64,000 nt of DNA, taken from NCBI RefSeq assembly GCF_017873605.1, contig NZ_JAGGKI010000002.1:62001-126000 (forward strand), given 5' to 3'. How positions within the stretch are numbered: position 1 is the first letter of the stretch; every line of letters starts with the position of its first letter. The notes beneath the pieces are model-generated. The model made no database searches. It worked only from the letters and a program-made list of their open reading frames with translations, and was not told where the DNA came from. Of this stretch, positions 8,371 to 17,525 are shown in pieces. The translations under genes were made by a program, and so were the position numbers. The stretch is from Paenibacillus lactis. GTDB taxonomy: Bacteria > Bacillota > Bacilli > Paenibacillales > Paenibacillaceae.

Positions 8371-8384
8371 CCCTAAGCTTAGGG
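8371..8384. promoter_or_regulatory. Perfect 14-bp palindrome in the divergent promoter region
   Basis: CCCTAAGCTTAGGG is a perfect 14-bp palindrome 35 bp before the ABC ATPase start, adjacent to the direct repeats. It could be an operator or overlap the transcript start of the ABC operon. Confidence 0.4.
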
Positions 8385-8418
8385 TAGCACATCACTACGA
8401 AACGGGAGGTAATCAGAC

Positions 8419-9150
8419 ATGGACGCCGTCATTCAAATCAATCAGATAAGCAAGGCATACAAAGGCACGGAAACGATTAAGAACGTCAGCATGCGTATTA
8501 ACCGAGGGGAGATTTACGGGTTTTTGGGTCCGAACGGAGCCGGCAAAACAACCGTGATGAAAATGATATTAAACCTGGTGAAGCCGTCTTCGGGTGAAAT
8601 CCAAGTATTCAATCAGCGGATTCAACCGTCATCGGTTCAATACTTAAAAAGAATCGGCAGCATCATTGAATATCCCGTGTTCTACGACCGGCTGACGGCC
8701 GAGGCCAATTTGGAGCTTCATTGCAGATACATGGATTATCGCAATAAGCCGGCAATCCAGGAAGCGCTGGAGATCGTAGGTCTTCACGGCGTGGGGAAGA
8801 AGAAAATCCATGAATTTTCACTAGGCATGAAACAGCGGCTGGGGATCGCGCGCGCCCTGGTTACGAAGCCGGACATCCTCATTCTGGACGAGCCGATCAA
8901 CGGACTGGATCCGATCGGGATCAAGGAGATGCGAGAGCTTCTCTTGCTGCTTAAGGAGAATTACGGTACGACCATTTTGATCTCGAGTCATATCGTGTCC
9001 GAAATCGAATCGGTCGCCGATGCGATCGGCATTATTCATCAGGGAACCCTGTTAAAGGAAGTAAGGTTGGAGGACATCCGAAGGCAGCATGCCGGATCGC
9101 TCGAAGACTACTTCATTCATCTCATTCATGGAGGCAAACGCTATGCTTAA
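8419..9150 (+). CDS. ABC transporter ATP-binding protein
   Basis: 243 residues. Walker A GPNGAGKTTVMK (about 37-48), signature FSLGMKQRLGIARAL (about 133-147), Walker B ILILDEPINGLDP (about 152-164) and a switch His in ISSHIVSEIE. The family is the CcmA/BcrA/lantibiotic-immunity type. GGGAGG precedes the ATG. Its last 8 bases overlap the permease start, so the two are translated together. Its place opposite a BceS-like kinase suggests export of, or protection against, an envelope-active peptide; this is inference. Confidence 0.94.
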   Translation: MDAVIQINQISKAYKGTETIKNVSMRINRGEIYGFLGPNGAGKTTVMKMILNLVKPSSGEIQVFNQRIQPSSVQYLKRIGSIIEYPVFYDRLTAEANLELHCRYMDYRNKPAIQEALEIVGLHGVGKKKIHEFSLGMKQRLGIARALVTKPDILILDEPINGLDPIGIKEMRELLLLLKENYGTTILISSHIVSEIESVADAIGIIHQGTLLKEVRLEDIRRQHAGSLEDYFIHLIHGGKRYA

Positions 9151-9847
9151 ACTCATAAAGCTGGAATGGCAAAAAAGCAACATCACCGGTTATTTTAAAG
9201 GATTAGCCGTTTGCATCATCGCTATTTTCGCCGCCGTCAGTTTGATGGCTCTGGGCTCGCGCGGTGAAAGTGAACCGATGTTTGAGAATTACGCCGCATT
9301 TATGTCTTTAGCGGATATTTTGACGCGCATCACCTATATCATTTTCGCAAGCGTGATTTTGTCGCGTTTAGTGATTGAGGAATACAAGAGCAACATGATC
9401 CAGGTGCTGTTCACCTACCCGCTGCAGCGAAAAAAAATCATGCAAGCCAAGCTATCGATTGTATTTGGGTTTTGTTTATTCAGCATCCTCGTCACGACGG
9501 TTGTCATCAATCTGTTAACGTACTTCTTGAATCCGAAGATCGGGTTATTTGAAGGATCGGTTCACGTGGATGAAATGATGGCTACCCTTCCGGCAACGCT
9601 GCTAAACGCCTTTATGATCGCCGGAATCAGCCTGATTCCTTTATTGTTTGGCATGAGGAAAAAGTCGACGGCTTCCACGATTACCTCGGCTGTCATCATC
9701 AGCTTCGTGATTAATGCCACGGTGTCTAACGGAGGAAGCTCGACCAGCCTGTTCCAATTCATTGCCGTCCCGATGACGCTCTGCCTGCTTGGGCTGATCC
9801 TTGGCTATTTTTCTTTTTACAGAGTGGATCGATGCGACGTGGCCTAA
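9143..9847 (+). CDS. ABC-2 type permease subunit
   Basis: 234 residues with six predicted membrane helices (first at about 18-37, last at about 208-227, with a soluble outer segment around FLNPKIGLFEGSVHVDEMMA). The ATG at 9143 has GGAGG eight bases upstream and overlaps the ATPase stop; longer readings of the frame lack a ribosome binding site. The architecture matches lantibiotic-immunity and BcrB-like permeases that pair with the preceding ATPase. Confidence 0.9.
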   Translation: MLKLIKLEWQKSNITGYFKGLAVCIIAIFAAVSLMALGSRGESEPMFENYAAFMSLADILTRITYIIFASVILSRLVIEEYKSNMIQVLFTYPLQRKKIMQAKLSIVFGFCLFSILVTTVVINLLTYFLNPKIGLFEGSVHVDEMMATLPATLLNAFMIAGISLIPLLFGMRKKSTASTITSAVIISFVINATVSNGGSSTSLFQFIAVPMTLCLLGLILGYFSFYRVDRCDVA

Positions 9848-9878
9848 GATGTACCGTAGATAACTGGAGGAATCGAAC

Positions 9879-10745
9879 ATGAGAAAAATCATAACCGCTT
9901 CGCTGGTCTTGCTTGCCGTTGGCGGGTTAGCTATGGGCTGCCGAGGCCTAGGAACATCACAATATAACCATGAGGTATCCTTTGGGGCCGACCGAATTGA
10001 TGAAATTGAAGTCAACAACGATTCTTGGGATATCGAATTCAAGCATTCAGATTCCCCAAGCATCACCATCGCTTGCGATGGGAAGCGGCAGAACAATAAG
10101 AGCGAACCAGTAACGATAGATCTTGACGGGAATAAAATCATCGTGACCCAGGAGGATCAAGGGGATGGCATGGGAGGCTTTACTTTTGGCAAAAAAGGCA
10201 CGATCACCCTATCCATTCCTGACCATGAAGTCGATACGATTACATTGAATAACGACGCGGGGGATATCCAGCTGCAGGATGTCGCGGCCCCTCGCGTGGT
10301 CTTAACCAACCATTCGGGCTCAGCCGATCTCGAAGGGCTCTCGGCGGACCATGGTGAGTTTACTTCCATAGACGGGGATATCCAGCTGACAAACAGCTCG
10401 CTAAACGAATTAACGGTAACCACAGGCAGCGGCGGCAGCTATATTACCAACGTGACCAGCCCTGAGATGATAATAGCCTCAAATGATGGGGAGGTATCGA
10501 TCAAAGCGGCCGAAGAAGGAAGGCTGCTGCGCGTTGAGACAGAATCCGGTGATATCGCCGTCTCCTATACAACGCCCCCGGCATCATTAAAGCTTACCGC
10601 GAACAGCGGCTCATCGGATATCCGCGCCCGATTAGACGGCTTTAAGGAAACACGGCGCACGGAACAATCCGTAGAGGGCACGATTGGAGATGCATCAAAT
10701 ACCTTAGAGCTAGTCAGCCAGGACGGAACGATCAGTGTAAAATAG
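9879..10745 (+). CDS. DUF4097-type beta-helix lipoprotein
   Basis: 288 residues. A short signal sequence ends in LAMGC (Cys21), a plausible though imperfect lipobox. The rest is a repetitive right-handed beta structure (EVNNDSWDIEF, TLNNDAGDIQL, TSIDGDIQLTNS, VETESGDIAVSY) typical of DUF4097, a putative adhesin-like domain. DUF4097 genes often sit with envelope-stress two-component or PspC systems. It is 31 bases after the permease, in the same transcription unit, with GGAGG upstream. Confidence 0.87.
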   Translation: MRKIITASLVLLAVGGLAMGCRGLGTSQYNHEVSFGADRIDEIEVNNDSWDIEFKHSDSPSITIACDGKRQNNKSEPVTIDLDGNKIIVTQEDQGDGMGGFTFGKKGTITLSIPDHEVDTITLNNDAGDIQLQDVAAPRVVLTNHSGSADLEGLSADHGEFTSIDGDIQLTNSSLNELTVTTGSGGSYITNVTSPEMIIASNDGEVSIKAAEEGRLLRVETESGDIAVSYTTPPASLKLTANSGSSDIRARLDGFKETRRTEQSVEGTIGDASNTLELVSQDGTISVK

Positions 10746-10765
10746 TTGGGTTCCTGCGGGGGCAA

Positions 10766-11740
10766 TTAAACGGAATAAAATATGCGTTCACCCGACAAAT
10801 AAGGTGTACAGTACTCGGCACACAGCTTCGGCATCCGCTCGCGCATCCATGCATGGACGGATTCATTCTCCATCTGGAAGACATAGTATCCGATAATGGC
10901 CAGCAGCATGAAGCCTTCCAGCAGAACGAGTTCGTCTGTTCCCGTAGAATCATTGCCATAATAGCCTTTCAAGAAACGATCCCGAAGCTCCGATGGAACC
11001 ATCATGGCACCCATAGCAACATCCGTGTAATAATACCCTGGCCCGAAAAAACCAAAATCGATAAAACCCAGCTCCCCTTCCGGGGTCATGATGATGTTCC
11101 CCAAGCTTAAATCGCCATGGATGAGTCCCCAGGCATCTTGCTGTCCGCCAGCTTCAAGCCGGGCATTTACCAGCGATACTGTTTGTTCAATAAGGGAAAC
11201 ATCGGAGGAAGCGAACAATCCTCTCCCTAGCCCTTTCTTTATAACCTCGATCATATATTGATTATAGCCAATCCCCTGACTCGGACGCTTGTCCAGGCCT
11301 TCCTGCTCGTACTGGCTATAGAATTGGTGCAGCTCTGCAATGCGAGTCCCCAGCTTCTCGACCAATATCGGGTCGCTTACGTCTTCTTTCCGCAGGTCTC
11401 TTCCCTCCAGCCAAGACAGCACAGAGCTGTTCCACCTCTTCCCCTCGAGCTCGATGATCGTAATCAGGTCACCTTTTCGATTACGCAGCGGCCTCTGGAC
11501 GAGAAGATGATCCCGGTCTGACATCGCCTCCAGCATCTGCAGTTCACCCAGCAGACCGTCATAGGTATGCTGCAGACCGGCCATCCCGTCTTTGACCGGT
11601 TGATGAATGCGCAGCAGATATGGGCTTCCGTCGTGGCCTTTTACTTTATAGGTTCGATTCTCATTATGCCTGATAAACGTAATCTCCGGTTCCCGGATGC
11701 CGTATTGAATCAAAATATCCTGCAGCTGTTCATGTTGCAT
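10766..11740 (-). CDS. Aminoglycoside phosphotransferase-fold kinase
   Basis: 324 residues with the APH/choline kinase-like fold: an N-lobe with the ATP-binding NRTYKVKGHDGSPYLLRIH region (about 28-46), the Brenner motif IHGDLSLGNI with catalytic Asp at 210, and the metal-binding Asp of GFIDFGFFG at 228. It resembles the homoserine kinase type II/spectinomycin-kinase-like group that acts on small hydroxylated molecules. The real substrate cannot be told from sequence. It converges on the DUF4097 gene with no clear terminator between. Confidence 0.85.
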   Translation of the reverse strand: MQHEQLQDILIQYGIREPEITFIRHNENRTYKVKGHDGSPYLLRIHQPVKDGMAGLQHTYDGLLGELQMLEAMSDRDHLLVQRPLRNRKGDLITIIELEGKRWNSSVLSWLEGRDLRKEDVSDPILVEKLGTRIAELHQFYSQYEQEGLDKRPSQGIGYNQYMIEVIKKGLGRGLFASSDVSLIEQTVSLVNARLEAGGQQDAWGLIHGDLSLGNIIMTPEGELGFIDFGFFGPGYYYTDVAMGAMMVPSELRDRFLKGYYGNDSTGTDELVLLEGFMLLAIIGYYVFQMENESVHAWMRERMPKLCAEYCTPYLSGERIFYSV

Positions 11741-11782
11741 TTGGGCTTCTCCCTACCCTTCCTAATTATTGACTATATCATA

Positions 11783-12346
11783 TCACCCTCTGAGGAACGT
11801 ATGGTCAAAATACGTCTTGAAGTCCCTGTATAGATAATCCAGCGATGCTTTAAGCTCAGCCCGGTCCGTTTGCTCCTCATCCAGATCAAATAAGATTTCA
11901 TGCTCGATCTCATAGATGGCACCGAAGTCTTCGCCAGCGTCTTCATTTACGTCGATGCACCATATCTTGCCGTATTCGGAATCCCATGTGAAAGGTAGAT
12001 AGCCCAGCCGGCACAACAAGGGATTGTACATATCCCTGACGTTATCCAGCGGCTCGTCCACCGGTTGCTCAGGAATGACGTCAAAGTAATGATGATATGT
12101 AGAGATAAATGCTTTATACCACTCGAGAAATGTCAATCCGTACCCGTCTTCCAGTTCCCTAATATCAGCTTCACTTACAACGGAAGGGACCAGCTTCCAG
12201 ATGGACCACTCCTCGTCGGTATCGGTAGCCTTCATCTCTGCAGGAACGTGAGGGCGCATCCACCTGCAGAAGCCGTCCTCCGTAACCTGGCTGTATTTTG
12301 CGTAATAGGCCTCAAAGCCTCGTTTGATATAGTCGCGTATGTCCAT
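11783..12346 (-). CDS. SMI1/KNR4 (SUKH) family protein
   Basis: 187 residues. VVSEADIRELEDGYGLTFLEWYKAFISTYHHYFDVIP and the later WCIDVNEDAGEDFGAIYEIEHE match the SUKH pattern: an N-terminal helix that sets an ELE motif, then a mixed sheet. SUKH proteins often act as immunity proteins against polymorphic toxins. No toxin gene is adjacent, so it is an orphan or has another role. The ATG at 12346 has AAGGAG with good spacing; an ATG ten codons earlier does not. Confidence 0.75.
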   Translation of the reverse strand: MDIRDYIKRGFEAYYAKYSQVTEDGFCRWMRPHVPAEMKATDTDEEWSIWKLVPSVVSEADIRELEDGYGLTFLEWYKAFISTYHHYFDVIPEQPVDEPLDNVRDMYNPLLCRLGYLPFTWDSEYGKIWCIDVNEDAGEDFGAIYEIEHEILFDLDEEQTDRAELKASLDYLYRDFKTYFDHTFLRG

Positions 12347-12638
12347 GTTCCAAATCTCCTTATGCAGAAAATACAACCCGCTCAGCGCTGCTAATTTATA
12401 CGGAGAGGGAAGAGAATGTGCTTCGTTTCCGGTTCGAAACCGAATGTTCCTTCTTCCATGATCCCTATCCTTGATTCTATCAGCGGATCTTCCATATTAT
12501 AGCATGACAAGGATCCCTGCTTGGATCACAAGATTCCCGCTCTACCGTCTTGCACAGACAATACCAAACAGGTGCATATTTATGTGCCTATGGATATTTG
12601 ATAAAATATTACGATCAACCATTGGAGGATCACGTGTA
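12347..12638. other. Divergent intergenic region upstream of endonuclease V
   Basis: About 290 bases separating the SUKH gene and nfi. An open frame runs in from 12471 into nfi but lacks a ribosome binding site. No operator-like repeat was found. Confidence 0.5.
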
Positions 12639-13316
12639 ATGGAATTAAAAACTACGCACAGGTGGGATTTAGACGAGCAGGAAGCCATTGAGCTACAGCA
12701 TCAATTGGCTTTGCAAGTAATGAAGGAAGATGCGCTGGAGCCGGTTCGTTATGTCGCAGGCGTGGACGTTGCCTATAGTGAGCAGAATGATAAGCTTATC
12801 GCTGCGGTTGCGATTTTAGAGGCCGACTCCTTAACCCTCGTTGACACCGTTATGGTTGAAGAGAGCGTTTCGTTTCCGTATATTCCGGGGTTGTTTTCCT
12901 TTCGGGAGCTTCCGCCGATCATGAAAGCTTTTGAGCAAATCAGCATCTTGCCTCAGTTAATCGTTTGCGACGGTCAAGGGCTCGCGCATCCGAGACGTTT
13001 TGGGCTGGCCTGCCATCTGGGAGTTCTTTATGATATTCCAACGATCGGCTGCGGAAAAACAAAGCTCTCGGGAAGTTACGTTGAACCCGATATCCAGCGA
13101 GGCTCGTATTCACCGCTCATGGATCAACATGAAATAATTGGGAATGTATTGCGCACCCAGGACGGCGTTAACCCTGTGTTTGTGTCTATCGGCCACCGCA
13201 TTTCTCTGGCGACAGCGTGCGAATGGATTTTAAAGCTCTCCCCCACATTCCGCCTGCCGGAAACGACCCGCCAAGCGGACCAAATCGTTAGAAAGGGATT
13301 AAAGCTTACCCAATAG
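12639..13316 (+). CDS. nfi: Endonuclease V (deoxyinosine 3' endonuclease)
   Basis: 225 residues, the family length. The catalytic acids are in place: Asp43 in YVAGVDVAY, Glu90 in PYIPGLFSFRE and Asp111 in VCDGQGLAHPRR. Tyr81 in the PYIPG motif is the residue that wedges beside deaminated bases. The enzyme nicks DNA near hypoxanthine in alternative repair of deaminated adenine. GGAGG lies ten bases before the ATG at 12639; an upstream extension of the frame has no support. It is a single gene followed by a terminator. Confidence 0.96.
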   Translation: MELKTTHRWDLDEQEAIELQHQLALQVMKEDALEPVRYVAGVDVAYSEQNDKLIAAVAILEADSLTLVDTVMVEESVSFPYIPGLFSFRELPPIMKAFEQISILPQLIVCDGQGLAHPRRFGLACHLGVLYDIPTIGCGKTKLSGSYVEPDIQRGSYSPLMDQHEIIGNVLRTQDGVNPVFVSIGHRISLATACEWILKLSPTFRLPETTRQADQIVRKGLKLTQ

Positions 13317-13319
13317 CAA

Positions 13320-13345
13320 AGGATGGGATTGTTCCCATCCTTGTT
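13320..13345 (+). terminator. Terminator of nfi
   Basis: AGGATGGGA (13320-13328) pairs with TCCCATCCT (13333-13341) around a 4-base loop, followed by the T-rich TTGTT. It lies three bases past the stop codon. Confidence 0.82.
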
Positions 13346-13447
13346 ATGTATAGTATTACTTTTCACGGGTAAACCGAGATGTGTAGTATACGTGATTTGT
13401 TGTACCAAACGATGTTGAATCTGCGATTTACGCCGCCTCCAGCAAGC

Positions 13448-13903
13448 CTACCTGTAATACTGGATACACCTTTCTAGAAAAGGGATTCTATCATCGAGCA
13501 GCAATTCTTCTTGCAGTAATGTTGTTATATTCTCTAATTTTGCAATGAATAGTGCGTAAAAATCGCCCGATGTGGGATATGAAAATAGCCCATACCCCTT
13601 AGGTGACAGTATCTTGTTAACCTCTCTGATTTTATCAGGTAAAAATTCATAGTTGTACGCTTCTAAATGCTCAAGGTCTTCTTTGGCTGCTAATTCAATA
13701 TGATGGGCAAATTCATAGTCGAGAATAAAATTGACGATCTCTTGATATTGCTCACCTTTATAGTCCACGTATAAAAATTGTTTCGTTTTCAGACCAAATT
13801 TTAATAGGTCCTCATGGATGTCATCACTTCCTTCATCTCTCAAAAACGGTTCGAGATCCTTGTTATCAGGGAATAGCAGCTGTGCTATCTCTTGATCCTG
13901 CAT
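13448..13903 (-). CDS. Unknown acidic protein, DUF6630-like
   Basis: 151 residues, acidic, no signal or membrane segment. The layout (QEIAQLLFPDNKDLEPFLRDEG, YVDYKGEQYQEIVNFIL, NKILSPKGYGLFSYPTSGDFYALFI) recalls DUF6630 proteins, which I recognise only loosely. AAGGGGGAG precedes the ATG. It starts 14 bases after the next gene upstream, so the two form an operon. The DNA is visibly more AT-rich than the flanking genes, suggesting later acquisition. Confidence 0.6.
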   Translation of the reverse strand: MQDQEIAQLLFPDNKDLEPFLRDEGSDDIHEDLLKFGLKTKQFLYVDYKGEQYQEIVNFILDYEFAHHIELAAKEDLEHLEAYNYEFLPDKIREVNKILSPKGYGLFSYPTSGDFYALFIAKLENITTLLQEELLLDDRIPFLERCIQYYR

Positions 13904-13917
13904 ACTTCTTCTCCCCC

Positions 13918-14892
13918 TTATTGAAACAACTCCCCATGCCGGTTAGGAATGTATTCGGGATAGTTTTCACGATAGAATTGATCGATCTTTTGAAGCATCG
14001 GGTCCCATTCAGGGTATGGCTCAGGGTCTCCAAACACCATTTTCGCTTCCGGGGTATTCATGAGCAATCCATCTGGCTGAGAGGGAACCGGCAACCCCAG
14101 TTTTCTTCTTACATGGAGCAAGAATAGGATTTCAAATGGATAAAATCCATATCGAAACTCACCAAACTCACCCAGCTGTCCAATTTCAGAAGCTAATGCA
14201 GAATGATACAGGGACATTGTCGAAATCAGAGATTCTATTTCCTGCAAATCACCTGTGGACCATCGTTCAAGCACTTCATCATAAACGTCTAGATCATCAG
14301 GGATTGATCCGCATCGCTGTCCAGCTTCCTTAAAGCTATTTGTCACGGCTAGATGCAATTGTTTATTCGTTCCCATGATGGTTTTATTTCTATACTGCAG
14401 GTACAGCTCAAGCAAAAACCAAATATGTCTGTTCTCTTCATTGGCATCCATTAAATGTCCACCGAAGTGATGAACCACAAAATCATATAGTATATTTTCT
14501 TCTTTCTCCCATCCATACATAGCGAAATGTACCAAGGTAATGACCACTTCTCTAAACGAATATCCCAAGATCATCTCCGGATACCTGATTGTATAAAGGT
14601 CCTGCCCCATACATTGATAAAACACGACCTTCTGCATGTTCTTTAATCCTTCTGGGTTGTTTTCACCGCTGATCAATACATCGTGTTTCCATTGTGACAA
14701 GTAATATGAGAAAATTTTATTTAGATTTATTAATAGGATATGATCTTTCTCTGTGTCATTTTGCTCTACGATTTTCTCAATCTTGCTTTTGCTGGCATCA
14801 TATTTATCTTTAACATCTTCAAATTTGATCCCATCCACAAAATTTTTACTATATCTTTTATATGCCATTTCAAATTTCTTTTGGTTTAGCAT
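13918..14892 (-). CDS. Unknown cytoplasmic protein (324 residues)
   Basis: 324 residues, mostly helical by eye, no signal peptide. A charged N-terminal coiled segment (KYDASKSKIEKIVEQNDTEKD) is followed by Trp/Tyr-rich helices and a C-terminal stretch PEPYPEWDPMLQKIDQFYRENYPEYIP. I do not recognise the family; the form is reminiscent of immunity proteins to polymorphic toxins, but no diagnostic motif was seen. GGGAGG precedes the ATG. It is the first gene of an AT-rich two-gene operon with the DUF6630-like gene. Confidence 0.6.
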   Translation of the reverse strand: MLNQKKFEMAYKRYSKNFVDGIKFEDVKDKYDASKSKIEKIVEQNDTEKDHILLINLNKIFSYYLSQWKHDVLISGENNPEGLKNMQKVVFYQCMGQDLYTIRYPEMILGYSFREVVITLVHFAMYGWEKEENILYDFVVHHFGGHLMDANEENRHIWFLLELYLQYRNKTIMGTNKQLHLAVTNSFKEAGQRCGSIPDDLDVYDEVLERWSTGDLQEIESLISTMSLYHSALASEIGQLGEFGEFRYGFYPFEILFLLHVRRKLGLPVPSQPDGLLMNTPEAKMVFGDPEPYPEWDPMLQKIDQFYRENYPEYIPNRHGELFQ

Positions 14893-15068
14893 TACATCCT
14901 CCCTATCAATGAACCTAGCTGAATAAGAGAAAGAGTTCCATGGATTTTAGATCTTTTAGAATTTCATATTCGAGATGGATAGTACGAAACCCTTGCAACA
15001 GGCCAAAATAACCCCATGAAAATGATGCGCATGCCCCGCTTACCCTTTACGAAGTCCAACCTAATAAA

Positions 15069-15089
15069 CAGCCGCCCGAATCGGGCGGC
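15069..15089 (-). terminator. Terminator of the dockerin propeller gene
   Basis: GCCGCCCGA (15071-15079) pairs with TCGGGCGGC (15081-15089); the minus-strand transcript then reads TGTTTATT. It lies 12 bases past the stop codon of the propeller gene. Confidence 0.8.
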
Positions 15090-15100
15090 CGCTCCATCAA

Positions 15101-17359
15101 TTATGGTTGCTTTCGTTCCTCATTCATTTTCGCCGTAACGCTTCTGACATCCAGCGCGTTGATAACGCCATCCCGGTTCACGTCCAGCTTTCGCAAATCG
15201 CCCGCCGGTTCTTTACCGATATGCCTTGCTACCAGTCTGACGTCCCGGTGATCCACGATCCCGTTGCCGTCAACGTCTTCAGGCATTGCGGACTGCGTTC
15301 CAATCTGAATCCGCGATAAGAACGTACGGTCCTCGCCATCCGAATAATACAGATACCCGTCATCGCCGATCGTAAAGCTGTAGGCGCTTGTTACGGTTCG
15401 GAAGTCCATGGTAACCGGATCCACCGCCACCAGTTTCGTGCCGAAGAGGGCGTACAGAATGCCGTCGGAATCCCACTTCAAAGGAACGGACGACCATGCC
15501 CCGTAGTTGAACGGACCGCTGTGAATCTGCTTGTGCTTAACGATTTCCTTGGTCGCCGGATCCATCGCGAATATCGTTCCGTTAACAGCTCCCCAAATAA
15601 GTCCGTCATGTGGCCCGATCGTTAGACGACCGATAAATTCAGGCTTATCAATACCTTCAAGCTGAATGGACCATTCGTCGAGCTTCTGACCGGTCACGGC
15701 ATCCATGGTGAACAGCTTAGCTTCATTAGCAGTCGGGTTGCTTCCAAGGCCGTTATGGATATTGGTGGACCCGAACAGAATGCCATCCTTATACGCCAGC
15801 CCGACGACGCTTTGATCTTGGACTACATTTCGGATCACCGTAACGCCGGTCTTATTCTCGGCATAAGCCTTGGGATCAATAATCGTCACGGCACCGCCGT
15901 TCACGCCGTATGCGGACACGCTGCCAAAATAAATGCGTCCCCCTCCGGATGTCGCTTCAATTAGGCGGTCCTGATGAGCCTCCGGGTCAACCTGCAGGAA
16001 CAGGGAGGGATTACCGCTTCCCGGCTCCCTATTTTGATCATATTTGTGAACATTGGCCTTAGGATATACCCCCATATACATGGCATCCTCATGATAAACC
16101 ATGCTGTCGGCCTGACCGAGCGAGATCGGCAATACTTGCTGTTGCTCCGGATCGTAAACAGCTCCTGTACCTGCACCGAGCGTACTCATAAACAATTGAT
16201 TGTCCTTGCCCTGTTCAATGACATGAATGTTCAGGGGAGTCCCCTCTACGACGGGAGGCGTCACCGTCAGCTTGTTCTGCGTGACGTTGAAATAGACAAT
16301 CCCTCCTCCAAACTGCATGGTCACCAAGTTCATCCCGATTAGATCGGGATTGTCATGGCTGGCAATCTCCATCCAATCCGCGCCCCGGAGCCCGCTTCCA
16401 TATTTCATGCCGGTGGTTCCGATTTCGCCGGTCGCCAGGTTATAATACTTCAGCGTATTGTCTGCCACGAAGTACACCTTGTCTTGATAGGAGTCAGTTA
16501 CATGCAGTCCCGTTACGTTGGACAATACGACATCGAGCCAACGAGAGGCTTTCACGTCATAAATGTACATATTTTTGGACTCGGAATATCTTGCAAATAT
16601 ATACCGGTCATCCACCAGGTTCATATCGTAGACAAAGCCGGTTTCTTGTTTGTTCATCAGCGGCTCGGCGATATTGACTTTAGCTCCCGATTCCAAATCC
16701 AACCGAATGATCTGACCGTGGGCGGTCCCTGCGTAAATATGCCCGCCTTCTTCATCCAGAGCGATTGACCGGACATATTCTTGAGCCTGATTGCCCAACA
16801 TTCTGCCGTAATCCTTCGTTACCGTCCCCGCCCCTAAATCGTACTTGAACACCTTTCCTCCAGGGTAGGTGCCGATATATGCATTTCCTTGGCTGTCGGT
16901 TGCGAGGGACCACGGGCCTTCCTCACCAAAGTCATGCACCAGCTTCATTTCCTGGGTTTCCGTCGAATACAGCCACAATGTTCTATGGGAGGTTACATAC
17001 ACATGCTTGCCGTCCGGTGTCACTTCATGATGCCAAGCGTCCCCGCCCCCTCCGTGCATAATCGTCTTATGGATCACCGTATTGGTTGCCATGTCCACCA
17101 CGTTGAACTGGGCCGGAGAACCTTTGACCGTCGTAAACATCACCTTTCTTCCGTCCTGTTCGCCAACCGCGCCGTCATAGATGCTGATCCCCCGAATCGG
17201 CTGCGCCAGACGCTCCGGCTCCCCGTATACCTTATCCTCCAAGCGAACGGCACCGCCCTGAACGGAATCCTGGGCGTAAGTCACGTTAACCGGGTGAATC
17301 GAAGCCACGCAAGCGCATGAAAGCATAACCATAAGTCCCATCTTTACACTCATCTTCAT
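15101..17359 (-). CDS. Secreted beta-propeller protein with C-terminal dockerin
   Basis: 752 residues. A signal peptide (KMGLMVMLSCACVASIHPVNVTYA) leads to repeated propeller blades of the form DxxGNAYIGTYPGGKVFKYDLGAGT. The last 60 residues hold two calcium-binding F-hand segments, DVDGNGIVDHRDV and DVNRDGVINALDV, the type I dockerin pattern. Such proteins are exported and may bind surface or polysaccharide partners. The ATG at 17359 has GAAGGTG nine bases upstream; an ATG 13 codons earlier is weaker. It is a paralogue of the next gene upstream, differing in its C-terminal module. Confidence 0.85.
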   Translation of the reverse strand: MKMSVKMGLMVMLSCACVASIHPVNVTYAQDSVQGGAVRLEDKVYGEPERLAQPIRGISIYDGAVGEQDGRKVMFTTVKGSPAQFNVVDMATNTVIHKTIMHGGGGDAWHHEVTPDGKHVYVTSHRTLWLYSTETQEMKLVHDFGEEGPWSLATDSQGNAYIGTYPGGKVFKYDLGAGTVTKDYGRMLGNQAQEYVRSIALDEEGGHIYAGTAHGQIIRLDLESGAKVNIAEPLMNKQETGFVYDMNLVDDRYIFARYSESKNMYIYDVKASRWLDVVLSNVTGLHVTDSYQDKVYFVADNTLKYYNLATGEIGTTGMKYGSGLRGADWMEIASHDNPDLIGMNLVTMQFGGGIVYFNVTQNKLTVTPPVVEGTPLNIHVIEQGKDNQLFMSTLGAGTGAVYDPEQQQVLPISLGQADSMVYHEDAMYMGVYPKANVHKYDQNREPGSGNPSLFLQVDPEAHQDRLIEATSGGGRIYFGSVSAYGVNGGAVTIIDPKAYAENKTGVTVIRNVVQDQSVVGLAYKDGILFGSTNIHNGLGSNPTANEAKLFTMDAVTGQKLDEWSIQLEGIDKPEFIGRLTIGPHDGLIWGAVNGTIFAMDPATKEIVKHKQIHSGPFNYGAWSSVPLKWDSDGILYALFGTKLVAVDPVTMDFRTVTSAYSFTIGDDGYLYYSDGEDRTFLSRIQIGTQSAMPEDVDGNGIVDHRDVRLVARHIGKEPAGDLRKLDVNRDGVINALDVRSVTAKMNEERKQP

Positions 17360-17468
17360 CAAAATCAGCACCTTCCTTCCACTAAATAATAAATTCATAG
17401 GAAACAGAAAAACTGCTGCGTGTCATGATGATCGCCGGTCTCTTGTAATTCATGAGGTCCTTAAAAGG

Positions 17469-17507
17469 AAGGGCATCTGGTCTACGAAGTTCATTCCAGA
17501 TGCCCTT
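17469..17507 (-). terminator. Terminator between the two propeller genes
   Basis: AAGGGCATCTGG (17469-17480) pairs perfectly with CCAGATGCCCTT (17496-17507) around a 15-base loop; the minus-strand transcript continues into CCTTTTAA. The two paralogues are therefore probably separate transcripts. Confidence 0.85.
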
Positions 17508-17525
17508 AAGAAGCTTAAAGAACGT

